From NCBI GenBank assembly GCA_947623455.1, contig OX392530.1, forward strand, positions 28,241,405-28,305,404: a stretch of 64,000 nt of DNA. The letters run 5' to 3'. Below are positions 11,756-23,470 of the stretch, in pieces; the stretch's first letter is position 1; each line of letters opens with the position of its first letter. The position numbers and the translations under genes were made by a program. This DNA comes from Mimachlamys varia. Lineage: Eukaryota; Mollusca; Bivalvia; Pectinida; Pectinidae. The notes below the pieces were generated by a model. The model did no database searches. It was not told the origin of the DNA and saw nothing but the letters and a program-made list of their open reading frames with translations.

Positions 11756-13569
11756 CTAGTTGTAAGCAGTTTGCCAGCACCTGAGATAGACGTGCGATGG
11801 CTTCATCATTGATCTGTGATGGTAGGTTAAGATGAACTTCTGGTCCGCAGACAGCCCTCAAAGCATTCTAAAACATTTAGAGTCGCGCTTGTCTGTAGAG
11901 CTGTGCATCTCCTAAGCCTTGGTGATGAGCTTGGAGTCTTGCATTCGACGTGGCTTGGCTTGTACTGTGCTGCAAATGTTGGTAGTCTTTTTTGCCATAC
12001 TTAAGGGGTTGTGATTGCTAGGTCGTGTGAGATACAAGTTCTGAGAAGAAGGAGCCCATTAATATAGCATTTGCCAATCACATGATACCGATCACCTGTC
12101 TTACTTGTTTTTCTGCATCTACACGAGCGTTGAAGTCGCCAAGGATAATGAGCTTCTCTGTTTGGGATGTTGCAATGAGAGAATCTTGGAAGCTTTCGTT
12201 GGTTTGGTCATTGGCGGAGCATAAGCACTGATGATTGTGACGTTAGTTTTGTTTCCAAGTGGGAGCGCATTTTTATCAGACAATCTTCAGGTCCCTCAGG
12301 GATTTTTGCTAGTCTCCGCACATTAATCGATTTAATAGTGAATCCTACTCGAGCCTCCTGTCGCTTTTCCTTACTGCGTTCACTTAAATAGAAGGTATAT
12401 CCTCCACCATTTCGGTTAACTGACTGGGTTCTGCAATATCAATGTTGCAGCGAGCTAGTTCCCTGGCCACTAGGTGGTCGGTTTCTCTGGTCTGTCCGCT
12501 TTGAAGTCATCAAACAGGGTTCCAACATTCTATGATGCTAAGGTAAGCCCCTTTGTTTTCTTTTTTCGAGTTTCGACCGCTATAGAGGGATCCCCGCCAG
12601 CCGCGGTATGCTGGTCAGGGTGAGGTGAGGCAGGCTATGTTTATGGTTCCTTTTCTAGCCCCATCCTAAATCCTAAAGAGGGCTACTTGGTCACTCATGA
12701 GGCTGCCAATATTCACCTCTACCCCGATACAGTGAACAGCGAATACTTGTCCTGAGCCGCCTGTGTACAGGTTTCACGACTACAGCTTCCAGTGTATCCA
12801 CATTTACTGATTCGCTGTTTTCCAGTCACCACAGGGCGTGAAGATCCACTTGATGGTGGTGATGATGTCATGTGACTAGCTCGTGACTTGGATTATATTT
12901 AGGGAGACCTGCGCAAGACAACGTCAGGACGACTGCGGACGAAAGAGAATGCAGGAGTTATCGAAAAGTAATAAGTAAGCCATTTAACCGCTTTAGGGGA
13001 TCCGCTCCGGATTTTCCGTCAGGGTTTACTCCCTTAGCCTTTGATTTTCGCAATATATCTTCAAGGCAGCAGAGCTACAGTGTATTTAACCCATACGCTA
13101 AGGGCTTGGTTCATTGGCACCAGGGGATACCCTAGCGCCGGTTGACCTGAATGCCGCATGTCTGGGGACCAAACCGGCTCTGAGTCCCTGTAGTTCAATC
13201 TGAGTCCTTAAGGTGCTTTCATAGGGCTTGTTGATGTAGAAGCTTTATACTGGCAGGGTGATGTTTACGCTCGCTGCTCTCTTTTTCGCATAAGAGCTAG
13301 CCGGTGGTGAAAACTGAAAGCTAGAGATGAAAAGCACAACCACATTGACGCATAACATTAACTATTTGAGGCACTCATACTTCATACTTGCCAAGCTAAT
13401 ATTAGCATCTTATTGGGGTATCGCCCCAAAATCAAAATATTGCACACTTTAAATTAACATGGTGACATAAATTGATTGATTTAAGCTGCTTGAATCGTTG
13501 TTAATATCAGATATGGATTTGTACAATTCAGTTGCCAATAATGACATATATCTTATAATTATATTTTAG

Positions 13570-13671
13570 AATGCAGTAATGGATACTTCGGTGGAAACTG
13601 TGTGCAATGTCCTACCGGATGTATCAAAGGCAGCATTAACACATGTGAGCAATCGACAGGACGTTGCTTCC
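13570..13671 (+). CDS. EGF exon 6 (class B, 34 codons)
   Basis: The acceptor is TATTTTAG and the donor GTAAGT, phase 1-1. The repeat begins ECSNGYFGGNCVQCPTGC and then has an insert of three residues (IKGSINTC) compared with exon 3. It ends CEQSTGRCF. It is the duplicate partner of exon 3; the LINE at 10.2-13.3 kb entered the intron in front of it. Confidence 0.88.
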
Positions 13672-13918
13672 GTAAGTAGTTCTTTATCTGAATGGAATTT
13701 GCAGGAAACACTTCCTATATAAAAATAAACATTTCATTTAGGAACAATTTCTACGTTGAGTTAAATCTATGGTCATAAAACGAGATCATATGAGAATTTG
13801 TCTATTCCATTTATAGAAAACTGATGTATGTACGTTCAACTTACACATAATTGTTGACAATCATAACTGAGCAAATAAGCGGGAGTGTATGCATATCGAC
13901 TTGATGTAATGACAATGA

Positions 13919-13941
13919 CCACGACGACGACGACGACGATT
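13919..13941 (+). repeat. (ACG)n microsatellite
   Basis: About seven ACG triplets lie in intron 6. It is a simple sequence with no coding role visible. Confidence 0.85.
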
Positions 13942-14094
13942 ATGTTGTTTGTCATTGTCTATATATAGTGTCACCCATGTCCATCCCTTTCCGTCCCCCG
14001 TCTCGTCCTGCCTTATGGTAATGTAACCCGCTTAATTAATTATTCGCATATATAATAAGTATGATGTCCTGTTGTGCACCTTGCTTTTTTCCGG

Positions 14095-14480
14095 ATCAAG
14101 CATCCAAGATGGCTGCCACGGCCTCTGATTGTCTAAAAACACATCCTGTAATAAATGTTCTTCTACTTTACGGATAATGATGAAACTTGTTGGGAGGAAT
14201 GGTAATTAAACGGCACTCATTATAAAGAAAAACATATGGTAGTATAATTCAAGATGGCCGCCAAATTAAGATTTCTGATTGGTAGAGATTTAAATATTGT
14301 CTGAGTTATATGAAATTTGGTATGTGTGTGTAATCTGGCAATGCAAAAGCAATACCAGTATTAATTTTGTAAAGACTAAAATAGGAAACATTTCATTGCC
14401 TCTGATTGGTCGAATTTCAAATATTGTCGAAGTTTCATGACATTTTGCAGAATTGCTTTCACATGGGGGCGTGGGCATTG
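14095..14480 (+). repeat. Diverged internal repeats with an AAGATGGC-GCC motif
   Basis: Stretches around 14105, 14250 and 14390 share parts of CAAGATGGC(C/T)GCCA, TCTGATTGG and TTTCAAATATTGTC. They look like decayed copies of one ~140-bp unit. The rest of intron 6 (13672-16087) is AT-rich without a recognised gene. A CTGTCCGTC-rich low-complexity patch lies at 14785-14830. Confidence 0.45.
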
Positions 14481-16087
14481 ATATCTCACAGACATTTCTA
14501 GTTTCAATAATTTTTGTCTTGTTCTTTTAAACCGTTTAAGATAAATTGACAAAATTGTAAGTAAACCTGCATCTCCCATACACGATTTGCAGTGCACTAT
14601 CAATAGGCTAGTGTGACATTCACCGAAAGGTCGTAGAAAAAAATGTATGACTTTTTCAAAAAATTAAAGGTGTGCGCAAAGGTGATGCGATCCCACCCTC
14701 ACTATCATATGTATATGTAACAATAATTGACCAAACCTCAAGGTAATTTTGGCCAATTTTCGATGCGGATGCCATATATTGATTATCTTGTCCGTCCGTC
14801 TGTCTGTCCTTCTCTTCGTCCGTCTGTCCTTTTTTACTGATTGTTATTTTTTGTGATTGACACTCTGAAGGAACGTTTGTCAGAATAAAAACAAATGTCA
14901 CAGGGTCAAAGGTAAAGGTCATAAGTTAAGTTCAAATTTTACAATTATTCATTGCTTAACATTTTGCTATGACATTATGAAGGACAATTGGACAGAATGA
15001 AAAAAGAGATACTAACATTTGCTACAAATATGGAAACCGATAAATATAAAATAGTTTAAAACAGTATTAACTAACTAACTTCATAATGTCGAAAATAGAA
15101 AATCTACTCGGACAATACATACAAAAAAAAAACTAAAAAAAAAAACCAAAACGGCCAAGACAGGAAAAGTCGACTAATACAGAAAATACATGACCTAAAC
15201 TAGAAAATCTCGACCAAAACCAGATTTGGCGCAAAATATGTGCGTTTGCGACGTCCGGAAAATGCGTCAACGACGTCATAACCAGGTCCAGGGGAAACGT
15301 TTTAAGATGGTTGGACCGACGTTACCAAACAGAAAACGAATATTAAATGGGGGAGAAAATTACGGAATAATCAGCTGCATATCCTCTCCGGTATGAATTA
15401 TGTACCTAAGGAAGAGCAAGATGGACGTGGAGTGTCTTGAATAATCATAACTCCAAGGTATCCAAGATAAATTCTGCAGATACTGTTTGTTTTTTCCGGG
15501 CAAAGTTGATTCTGAACTGTAGCCTAGACAACAATCTAAATATTTACATGACAATGGCGTTTCAAACTTACACACCATCGATCATAAGAAAAATATGTCA
15601 TGCCATTTCTTTATTTTCTGAGAGTGACGTCGGCATTCAACATTATCGATACTAATGTCACATGCACAAAGTTACAAAACGACGTGGTAGATTTTGTATA
15701 CTGAACGTTTGAGAGGTGTAGGTGCTGAAATAATAAAGAAGACATATTAATGTTGTGCTTGCAGTTTTTTTGCTTTTTAAATGTCACAGGATTAATTCAA
15801 GGCTTGCTATATTGGCCTTAGGCAAAGCCGAATGCAAATATAGCATGCCCATGACCAATAACTCGGTCAACGCAGAAATAACAAATCAGTAACACGGTAC
15901 TATAGCATATAATTCATGGCACTGATGTGAAAAACATGGCAAGCCAATGCAACATGCTAATAATTTTTGGTAAAAGCAATGAAATAAAAAAACTATATCG
16001 TGTTGTATTGTGATTTTCGATCAATACTGACTACGTTAAATATGCTATTGTTATATCAAACATATTTCATAATTTGTTTCTACTCAG

Positions 16088-16183
16088 AATGTAATCCTGG
16101 ACGATATGGCCGTCTATGTAGTCAGTTATGCCTGGGAAACTGCAAGAACAACGTTTGTGAAAGGGATGACGGTCGATGTACAG
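16088..16183 (+). CDS. EGF exon 7 (class A, 32 codons)
   Basis: The acceptor is CTACTCAG and the donor GTACGC, phase 1-1. The repeat begins ECNPGRYGRLCSQLCLGNC and ends VCERDDGRCTG. It shares its first five residues and its upstream intron (CGATCAATACTGACTACG) with exon 4. Confidence 0.9.
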
Positions 16184-16440
16184 GTACGCTTAATATAAGT
16201 TTCCTTGCAATAAAGAAAATACCCTGTTTTAAGTTCATGATTGCTTTTGGACAAAAAAATACATGTAGAAGTCCTTCACATTGAATTAAAGAGTTCAAAT
16301 TCTGTACATTTTAGGTATTTTATGTTTCGTATTGTTGATGACTGATAAGAATTTCTTATAGTACAGCGTGATGTTTGCTACATAATTTATAGATGATTTA
16401 CCAACTATTTTATAACGTATTTAAAATGATATTAATTTAG

Positions 16441-16533
16441 AGTGCAATGATGGATACTACGGACCAATTTGTACACCATGCCCTACTGGCTGTAGTACAA
16501 ATACATGTGACAAATCGTCAGGACAATGCACTG
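16441..16533 (+). CDS. EGF exon 8 (class B, 31 codons)
   Basis: The acceptor is AATTTAG and the donor GTAAGT, phase 1-1. The repeat begins ECNDGYYGPICTPCPTGC and ends TCDKSSGQCTG. It is very close to exon 10. The next intron opens with a decayed copy of the same exon only 33 bases downstream. Confidence 0.9.
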
Positions 16534-16566
16534 GTAAGTAGTAGATACTCCTTTATCATAGTTTAG

Positions 16567-16663
16567 ACTTTAATGATGGATAATTTGGGACAGCAAATAC
16601 ACCATGCCTTATTGGCTGTAGCATTGACGCATGCAACAAAACATCGGGGCATTGTGTGTATAG
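16567..16663 (+). pseudogene. Decayed class B EGF exon between exons 8 and 9
   Basis: Aligned to exon 8, the frame reads DFNDG, stop, FGTANTPCLIGC, then ACNKTSGHC. The first cysteine has become Phe, the Tyr codon TAC has become the stop TAA, and the second cysteine has become Asn. The acceptor TTTAG remains; the donor context is TATAG|GTACAA. It is best read as a tandem exon duplicate that is no longer coding. Including it would end the protein. Confidence 0.8.
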
Positions 16664-16979
16664 GTACAATGTAATCCATGTTTATGTGATATCGTTATCT
16701 TAAAACAATTCAACAAGGAATCATTTGGTTTGATTCACGTGCTTGTTTATCTTTAGTTTTTTCAAGTTTTGTAAAGGAGCAGCAAAAACAGCTATTATTT
16801 TGTATGTTGTAAGTATCAAGACAGACCCGACATTTGGAATAGAAGATATTGGTATGCTTTTAAAATAATAAATAAAAAAAAACCCAACTGAAATGCAAGA
16901 AAAATATATATTGTATTTAAAGATTAAATTATGATTCGATTTCTCTAGTAATTTCATTGTACAATATGTTTTGCTGTAG

Positions 16980-17089
16980 ATTGTTCACATGGAAAATACG
17001 GAGCAACATGCAATCAGACTTGCCCGTCTAATTGTAAGAGTGATGTATGTGTTCAGCTAAGCGGAAAATGCACAGGCGTGTGGATATAA
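16980..17089 (+). CDS. EGF exon 9 (class A) with altered donor; reads on to a stop
   Basis: The acceptor is TGCTGTAG. The repeat begins DCSHGKYGATCNQTCPSNC and ends VCVQLSGKCTG. By comparison with other class A exons the coding part should end at 17075 in ACAG followed by GT. Here the next bases are GCGTGT, so the donor is GC instead of GT. Read through, the frame adds GVWI and stops at 17087-17089. The exon may use a weak GC donor, be skipped (phase 1-1 keeps frame), or act as an alternative last exon giving a secreted form. Confidence 0.75.
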
Positions 17090-17760
17090 CCGGATTTCTC
17101 AGTACAATATGCATCATGGAACTGTTTGAAATCAGTAGAGTTTGGGATTGAAAGATTTACAAAACCTTATTTACAAACAATAACTCATGTTAACAGAAAA
17201 AGAAATCACATCTTAAGATGTCTTTGAAATGGAAAGTATGATTTAGGATTGCAAACGTTTCTTTCATTATTAAGTGTTGACATTATAGGGATGCATGTGC
17301 ATTAAAGATGGCATTGTAATAGCATACCTACTTCTCCAACTTATGGTTTTTACATATAACATATAATTCTTTATTTAATTGTTTGCTCAATATTTAGATT
17401 TTCGTGATAGATGTCAGTTGCGGATGAACAAACTTTGCGCACAGGGATTCAGGAGATGCATGTTGATGAAGACTATTTGCATATTTTATGGTCGCCATCT
17501 TGGTTTGGTTGAAACATTTTCTTTTGTGCATTTACTTAGATGTGACACGTATAAACATGGCATAGATCGTCATTAAAGCATAAGACGCTAACTCTTTTTC
17601 AACACAATCACGATGCTAATAGTCTCTTGTATTTTGTAAAGGATACCCGTCTGATTTGTTTCCTTTGTTAATATTTTGTCATTTGTTTATTAATTTTTAG
17701 TTTTGATTATTGTCTTGTTGGTTCGTATTTTTTTTCTCAAACTACTTTACCCTTCTCTTC

Positions 17761-17969
17761 TTTCCTTTCCCTATCCCCCCCCCCCCCACCATCTCTCCCT
17801 CTTTCTATCTCTTTCTCTCTCTTTTTCTCTCTCTCTCTCTTTCTTTTTTCTTTCTCTCCCTTCCTCCCTCTCTCTTTTTATTTCTCTCTCTGTCTCTCTC
17901 TCAAATATCATCATTCTAACACCATATACGTGAAGAGCACATAAGATAACTCTCGCTCTCTCTCTTAAT
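17761..17969 (+). repeat. Pyrimidine-rich tract (CT/CCT/TTC)
   Basis: More than 150 bases are almost purely C and T, including a C run near 17777 and CTCTCTCT blocks. The open frames here only reflect low complexity (Leu/Ser/Pro or Glu/Arg runs). Long mirror-type polypyrimidine tracts can form triplex DNA; that is not shown here. Confidence 0.85.
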
Positions 17970-18452
17970 TTTTTCATGAATTATATGAATTGAAAATTGT
18001 ATTTTATGTCATTTCGACATTTCCATATTGACCATTTAAATGAGAGTAGTTCTGTGTTGAGAAGCAAAGAGAAATTGTCATTTCCTGGATATCCGAGAAT
18101 CACGTTTTCTATCACCAACATTACTTCTCTTTATCCTGGAATATGATCAAGTATTTGGGACCAACACATATTCAGATTTTTTTTTTTTTTTATTGCATTA
18201 AGAGTGTTTTGCAGAAACCATTTTTTACGAAGCAATTGCGCTATATTGTTTGACATGGAAAGTTATATCTATATTCTACTTTATCAATACATTTTTGTGT
18301 AAATTGTAAATATACGTGTAATAATGATATTGGTAAATGACATAACTTGGTCACAGTAGCTTCTACATGTGAATATTTGATATTGAAACGAAAACTTTGT
18401 ATCTAGATGTGTACTACAATAGTATACGATATCAAATATTACATTGTTTCAG

Positions 18453-18545
18453 ATTGTAACGATGGATACTACGGACCAGCCTGTACTCCTTGTCCTGATG
18501 GCTGTAGCACTAACACATGTAACAAAACGACAGGGCAATGTTTTG
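18453..18545 (+). CDS. EGF exon 10 (class B, 31 codons)
   Basis: The acceptor is GTTTCAG and the donor GTAAGT, phase 1-1. The repeat begins DCNDGYYGPACTPCPDGC and ends TCNKTTGQCF. The exon 10/11 pair repeats the exon 8/9 pair, including a decayed exon in the intron between them. Confidence 0.9.
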
Positions 18546-18576
18546 GTAAGTGGTAAATATATGTTTACCATATCAG

Positions 18577-18640
18577 ACTTTAAATGATTGATACTACGGA
18601 CGGTCATCTTGGTCTGTAATCCTTGTTGGATATCTGTAAA
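18577..18640 (+). pseudogene. Second decayed class B EGF exon remnant
   Basis: It lies 31 bases after exon 10, behind a TATCAG acceptor. It starts ACTTTAAATGATTGATAC, matching the decayed exon at 16567 (ACTTTAATGATGGATAA) and exon 10 (GATGGATACTACGGAC). It carries stops and indels and fades after about 65 bases. Both introns carry a remnant at the same place, so the decay probably began before the pair was duplicated. Confidence 0.6.
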
Positions 18641-19851
18641 GTTTAAAGTGTTGTTGAAGAATAAATTCCAAATCCAGTTTGTAGTGTAGATGCTTTATTG
18701 GTGGAAATGGTAGCTGTGTTTTCTACCAAGTCCGGGAAACCAACTGAGTGGGTTCCATGGGACCGACTCGGACCGACTGATGGACATTTCAAATCTACCG
18801 GTATTTATGGATAGACCTAAGACGGAAGTTAAGACAGATTACTGTTAACGTGACCTACTGACTGACATAAATGACAGTATTACATGTTGGTGACTTATAT
18901 TTCATGTTTAACCTGACAGATGACTGGTCATCCCAAGTCTGTGATATACATTTGCTTAAGGCCATACACACATTAATTCATTCAAAAATATTTGTATATT
19001 TTGTTTCCCAAACATAATCAATATTAATACCATTTAACGGTTCATATCTTTATGCTCAATAAATTGCAAACATAACAAAATGTTGTTAGGATTCCTCATG
19101 TCCTGCTATGGTTCGCTGATATAAGCATCAATGAGCCAAAATCTTCAAAACAACAACCAAGAAAATCACACAGAACAAATTAAACCTTACAGAAATTTAG
19201 CTATGTTTTTGTTGTCATCTTTTAGAACAAATTTTAAGCATCGTTTTATATATTTATGAACCTATAGCTTCTCAGCCTAGAGACCTTATATAACACAGAA
19301 CCTCTTCATCATATCTAAAAGAACAAAAAGTGACGGTTCTATGTGGGAGAAGAAATAGAATAAAAAAGCGTAAACAACCATAATCCGAACTCAAAATATG
19401 AAAAATATATGAACAAAGGAAATATTACATGGATACGTTTGTGAAAGTACAATAAAATAAGACCAAATGTTTCAGTAAGAGTAATTTGCCTTACCCATCA
19501 TGTAAATATAGGTCAGATCCAAGTAAATGTCATGACCTCAAAGTGAAGGTTTGGAAATGAGATGTTACCAAAGATTCAAATATGACCAACAATGGTCATT
19601 TAGCGACATGTTTTTGTTCGTGTTATGAATGGCTAATTTGTACTTATTGAGAGTGACTTTAATTATTTCAGTCAAATAAGAATAAAAAACAACGATATTC
19701 TAGGTACATGTGTAATTTGATATTGCCAAATCGACTGGTCTCGGCGCAGGTTCATGAGATTCTCAATGCGTATCATTTTTTTTCCTTATATCGACTTCAT
19801 GAAGGAAAAGTTTGTGATATTCTTTTTAGATAATCGTTTCGTTTCTTTAAG
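18641..19851 (+). other. Intron 10, rest
   Basis: No coding exon or well-defined repeat was found. A short stretch near 19500-19620 resembles the (AAAGGTCA)-type diverged sequence seen elsewhere in the window, but no boundaries are clear. Confidence 0.5.
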
Positions 19852-19947
19852 TATGTGATGATGGATTGTTCGGTAGTTTCTGTGACCAAACATGCTCAAG
19901 TAACTGTGAAAACAACGTTTGTGACAGGGTCAGCGGACAATGTCCAG
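19852..19947 (+). CDS. EGF exon 11 (class A, 32 codons)
   Basis: The acceptor is TTCTTTAAG, an AAG acceptor rather than CAG or TAG; the donor is GTAAGC, phase 1-1. The repeat begins VCDDGLFGSFCDQTCSSNC and ends VCDRVSGQCPG. All six cysteines are present. The unusual acceptor may lower its inclusion. Confidence 0.85.
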
Positions 19948-20788
19948 GTAAGCCTACTTTCATTTTCATCCAAAATTGTAACTTGTAATTATTTAAAGCA
20001 AACTCTTGATAATGGTAACTTAAATATTGAAAAACTTGCAATAATTGCCCAGTTTGTAACTGGTATAGAGATAATTGTACAATATTTGAACAGCAAAAAA
20101 AAGTGTTCACTTGTAAATGACGTTATATATCACAAAATAGGAAGTTTCGAGTGTTCGTCATGGATCGGAGCTGTCTGTCCGTCTATCGCACGTACAGATC
20201 TTGCTGAATAACAATCAGGCATAGAACAATTAGCCGCTCGCAGGTTTATTCAAATGTATTATCTTGTCCCATATCAAAGGTTTCATAAGTCAAACATGTT
20301 AAAAAAAAATATTATCATAATCGACCGACTAATGTCATGTACCATTGGTTTTCTATTGTCTGAGATCCGTATATCAAAGTTAAAAAGGCTGCTTGAAGTG
20401 AAATGCAACAAAAGGCATTTAGTTTTTTGTGTACCGAGACATGAATATATGAACATGCATGTTCAATATAGCGTATGATTAATCATTTAAAATATGTGAT
20501 TTTTAAAAACCAAATTTCAGTAGTAAATGCAATTCCGTACTGGTGAATTTGTTCGCATTTTTTGTTTTGTTTTGTTTTTTTTGTCCTGTTTAAAATGTGT
20601 ATTTTGCAAAAGCTGTAATACGTAATTTTTCCAATATACCTTAGTAATGATTATATTGTTAGTACCTGGTGTACATCAAATGGCGTTGTTTATGCTTGAG
20701 TGTTGTCTTTGTTAGAATGTTACCAACAAAATACGATCGTTTTAATGGAACAGTGTACAAATCGGTCGTTCTAGTTGTATACGTACAA

Positions 20789-21667
20789 TGGCCGATAGCG
20801 GCCAGGAGCTTTTCATCACTTTTATATTTAAAAGTGTACATGTACCATGGTACACTTTTGTGGGGTACACTTTTCATTACTTTTATGTTCAAAAATGTAA
20901 CATGGTACATCTTTGGATGGTACACTTTTGAACATGTTTATGTATAACATGGCACACTTTTTTGGGGTACACTTTTGATACCTCGGCCACACTATACCTG
21001 TACTAACGTGCGATGAAGCTTGGCAGCAGAGGTTATGACAAGTACTTGTTTACGAAAAATTTAAATAAGACTTTAGGTTATGCCCGATTTCATTTTTGTT
21101 ATGCTTTTAGTTATGATAAATATAAATATAAGAAACTCGTTAAACAGCCCAGGTATTAGTTCAGTATTTTGACAGATTTAAGTAATATAACTACAACAAG
21201 ATAGAATTACGAATATGTTTATATTTCTGTTCTGCCTAATTTTCACAATATTATTCTACATTCTCTTGTTTCCATTTAATTGATATTGGTACGGTGGGAA
21301 CAGTTGTGTTACAAACCACATGCCACATTCCACTGATGAAATTATGTTAATAAAACAACATGTTTCCCCGTCGCCATTCATGTCAAGATTAATTATGACA
21401 AACAGCTTCAACGACAAAATTCAAAAGACATTGTGCTATTAAATACTTAACCAGTGACCGTTTTCGGCTGTAAATGAGGGACAAATGACACCTAAATGTA
21501 TACCATACAAAAGTGTACCATGGTACACTTTTGCCTATAAACGTGATGAAAAGTGTACCCCACAAAAGTGTACCATTGTACAGTTTTGTTTATAAAAGTG
21601 ATAAAAAGTGTACCACACAAAAGTGTAAACATAGAAGCAAAGAAAAGTGTCTGGCCGCTATCGCCCT
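20789..21667. mobile_element. TIR element with repeated GTACCATGGTAC palindromes
   Basis: GCCGATAGCGGCCAG at the left matches, inverted, CTGGCCGCTATCGCC at the right. Inside each end are several copies of AAAAGTGTACCATGGTACACT-like palindromes, in opposite orientations in the two halves. The centre (about 21000-21480) is plain AT-rich DNA. It is a MITE-like structure with subterminal repeats. No target-site duplication was identified and no transposase is encoded. Confidence 0.65.
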
Positions 21668-21979
21668 TCGGATAGACAAAATCAGAAACTCTAATCATCT
21701 AACTAAGCAATACTAAAGAATGAGGAAAGAGTTGTTTGTCGACATAATATCTTGAAATGTTTCTCAGCACGTTCTTTTGAACTATACATTCTAACAATAT
21801 AATATTAAGCAGTGAATAGTTTGATATTTTATTCTCAGCACGTTCTCTTGAACTTTATATTCTAACAAAAGGTTATCAAACAGCTTATAGTGAACCAATG
21901 ACATGATTTTTATAGTCTTGTTTGAATTGTTAGCACGTAATCTTTAAGTCTGTTTTAATGTATTACATTTTGCTTTCAG

Positions 21980-22072
21980 ACTGTAACGATGGTTTTCATG
22001 GACCAACCTGTACACCATGTCCTGTTGGTTGTAGCAGTACCACATGTGACAAAATCTCAGGACGTTGTTTTC
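21980..22072 (+). CDS. EGF exon 12 (class B, 31 codons)
   Basis: The acceptor is GCTTTCAG and the donor GTAAGT, phase 1-1. The repeat begins DCNDGFHGPTCTPCPVGC and ends TCDKISGRCF. It is the last class B exon; downstream exons are class A. Confidence 0.9.
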
Positions 22073-23374
22073 GTAAGTTGTTTAAATAGTAAAGATATAA
22101 AAGAACCTCACTGATTCAACCACGTTCAGATTGGGTTTCTAAAATGCTAGCATTAACCAGCCTTACAACCAACAGTCCAAACTATATCTTATTTGTGATA
22201 TATGAAACGTGTTTCCAATAATTGAAAAAAAAAAAAACATCAAACTAATCGGAACCTTATCTGTGTAAAGGTCATGAAAATACTAGTTTATGCCTGAAAA
22301 TTTAGGCTATTTTTATTTTTTTCAAATAATTTTCTGCTATATTTATGTATGCTTTACCAAGATATAAGCATTGGAAAATGTCTCTTCCATACGATAAGAC
22401 ACAACTCGTAATATCGTCTGTCATAAATATCATAATACCACGCATTGCTTTTCTTTATTTTGGACAACATACGATTAGCTATTGCTAACCGCCAAACAAG
22501 GAGCAAGAGCAATTTAGCATTATGTAAGATATATTTGTATATGACCTGACTTCTTGAAGGAAATTTAAATGCTGAAGGTTGTTCAATGTGTTAACCAGCA
22601 TAAATTTATCATCTAGCGTTCTGGTAAGAAAATTGTTTCAGGAGTTATAAGAACATTTGATATTTGTGGCTATCATAGAACATGACGGCAACTTTGAAAG
22701 TGGAATTTCACTTGTTTGTGATTTGTGTAGGTGTTAATTTCTGTGTTTTGAAAAAATACAAGCATAACCATTTCATTTCGGTTCATTTTGTAAAATTTTC
22801 TTTTTTCAATATTTTAATGTAAAACAGATGTCCATTTTCAGATACATAATAATATCATGTTTCAGTTTTAATTACTCAAATTAAATTGCACAAAAATACT
22901 ATATTACTATTTTGGGGGATTTGTTTTATTCTGTTTAAAATTTTGTTGGCAAATAATTAAGAAAGGACTACAATAGGAAGTTGCATTTACATGAAAACCT
23001 TAAGAAAATATGGTTTATTGTAAAAAGAGCATGATCTTACCCAAAATCCATCACATTTGTATACCCTGTTTCTATTATATTTTAAAATGTATCTTCTTGC
23101 TTTGCATGTATGGTATCAAACGTGCTTTTATCAGCATGTTCATGATTTCTAAAAAAAAAAAAAATGAAAAAATTGAAAAAATACATCTTAATTTTCCTTT
23201 TTGTCTCAAAAGGGGCGCTTTATGTTAGCGTATATGCATGTTTGGACTTAAATGCCTACTTTAAGCGTATGGTTAAAGAGGGTACCAATAGCATATACAA
23301 GCTATCGTATTTGTTTTTTGGGCCATTTTTAAACCCGACTTTGTGTAACCTTAATATGTTTTCCTTCAATTCAG
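22073..23374 (+). other. Intron 12
   Basis: AT-rich with homopolymer A and T runs. I see no further exon, repeat family member or RNA gene. Confidence 0.6.
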
Positions 23375-23470
23375 AATGTGCTGATGGATTCTTTAGCAGT
23401 TTTTGTAATCAGTCGTGCCAACTGAACTGTAAAAGCAACGTCTGTAGCAAGGACTATGGTCAGTGCACAG
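23375..23470 (+). CDS. EGF exon 13 (class A, 32 codons)
   Basis: The acceptor is CAATTCAG and the donor GTAAGG, phase 1-1. The repeat begins ECADGFFSSFCNQSCQLNC and ends VCSKDYGQCTG. The usual Gly after the aromatic pair is Ser here; all cysteines are kept. Confidence 0.9.

Larger units (their letters stand above)
10206..13330 (-). mobile_element. Dead non-LTR retrotransposon (LINE), nearly full span
   Basis: Read on the - strand, an endonuclease-like stretch gives LIILGDFNAR near 12120-12165 and RELARCNIDIAEPSQLTE near 12415-12475. Reverse transcriptase pieces follow at 11369-11755 and 10914-11156, then a thumb/C-terminal piece (YQAVVLTTLLYGCNTWTLYR) at 10614-10901. A zinc-finger-like end (HARIGLTCHLRIH) sits near 10205-10290. 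Many frameshifts and stops interrupt it. The RT box reads FANDCAL where FADDCAL is expected, so a catalytic aspartate is lost. Outer limits are approximate; the left edge is the element's 3' end. Confidence 0.8.

Noticed and set aside
17703..17977. Leu/Ser-rich and Glu/Arg-rich frames on both strands
   Set aside because: They are translations of a CT simple-sequence tract.
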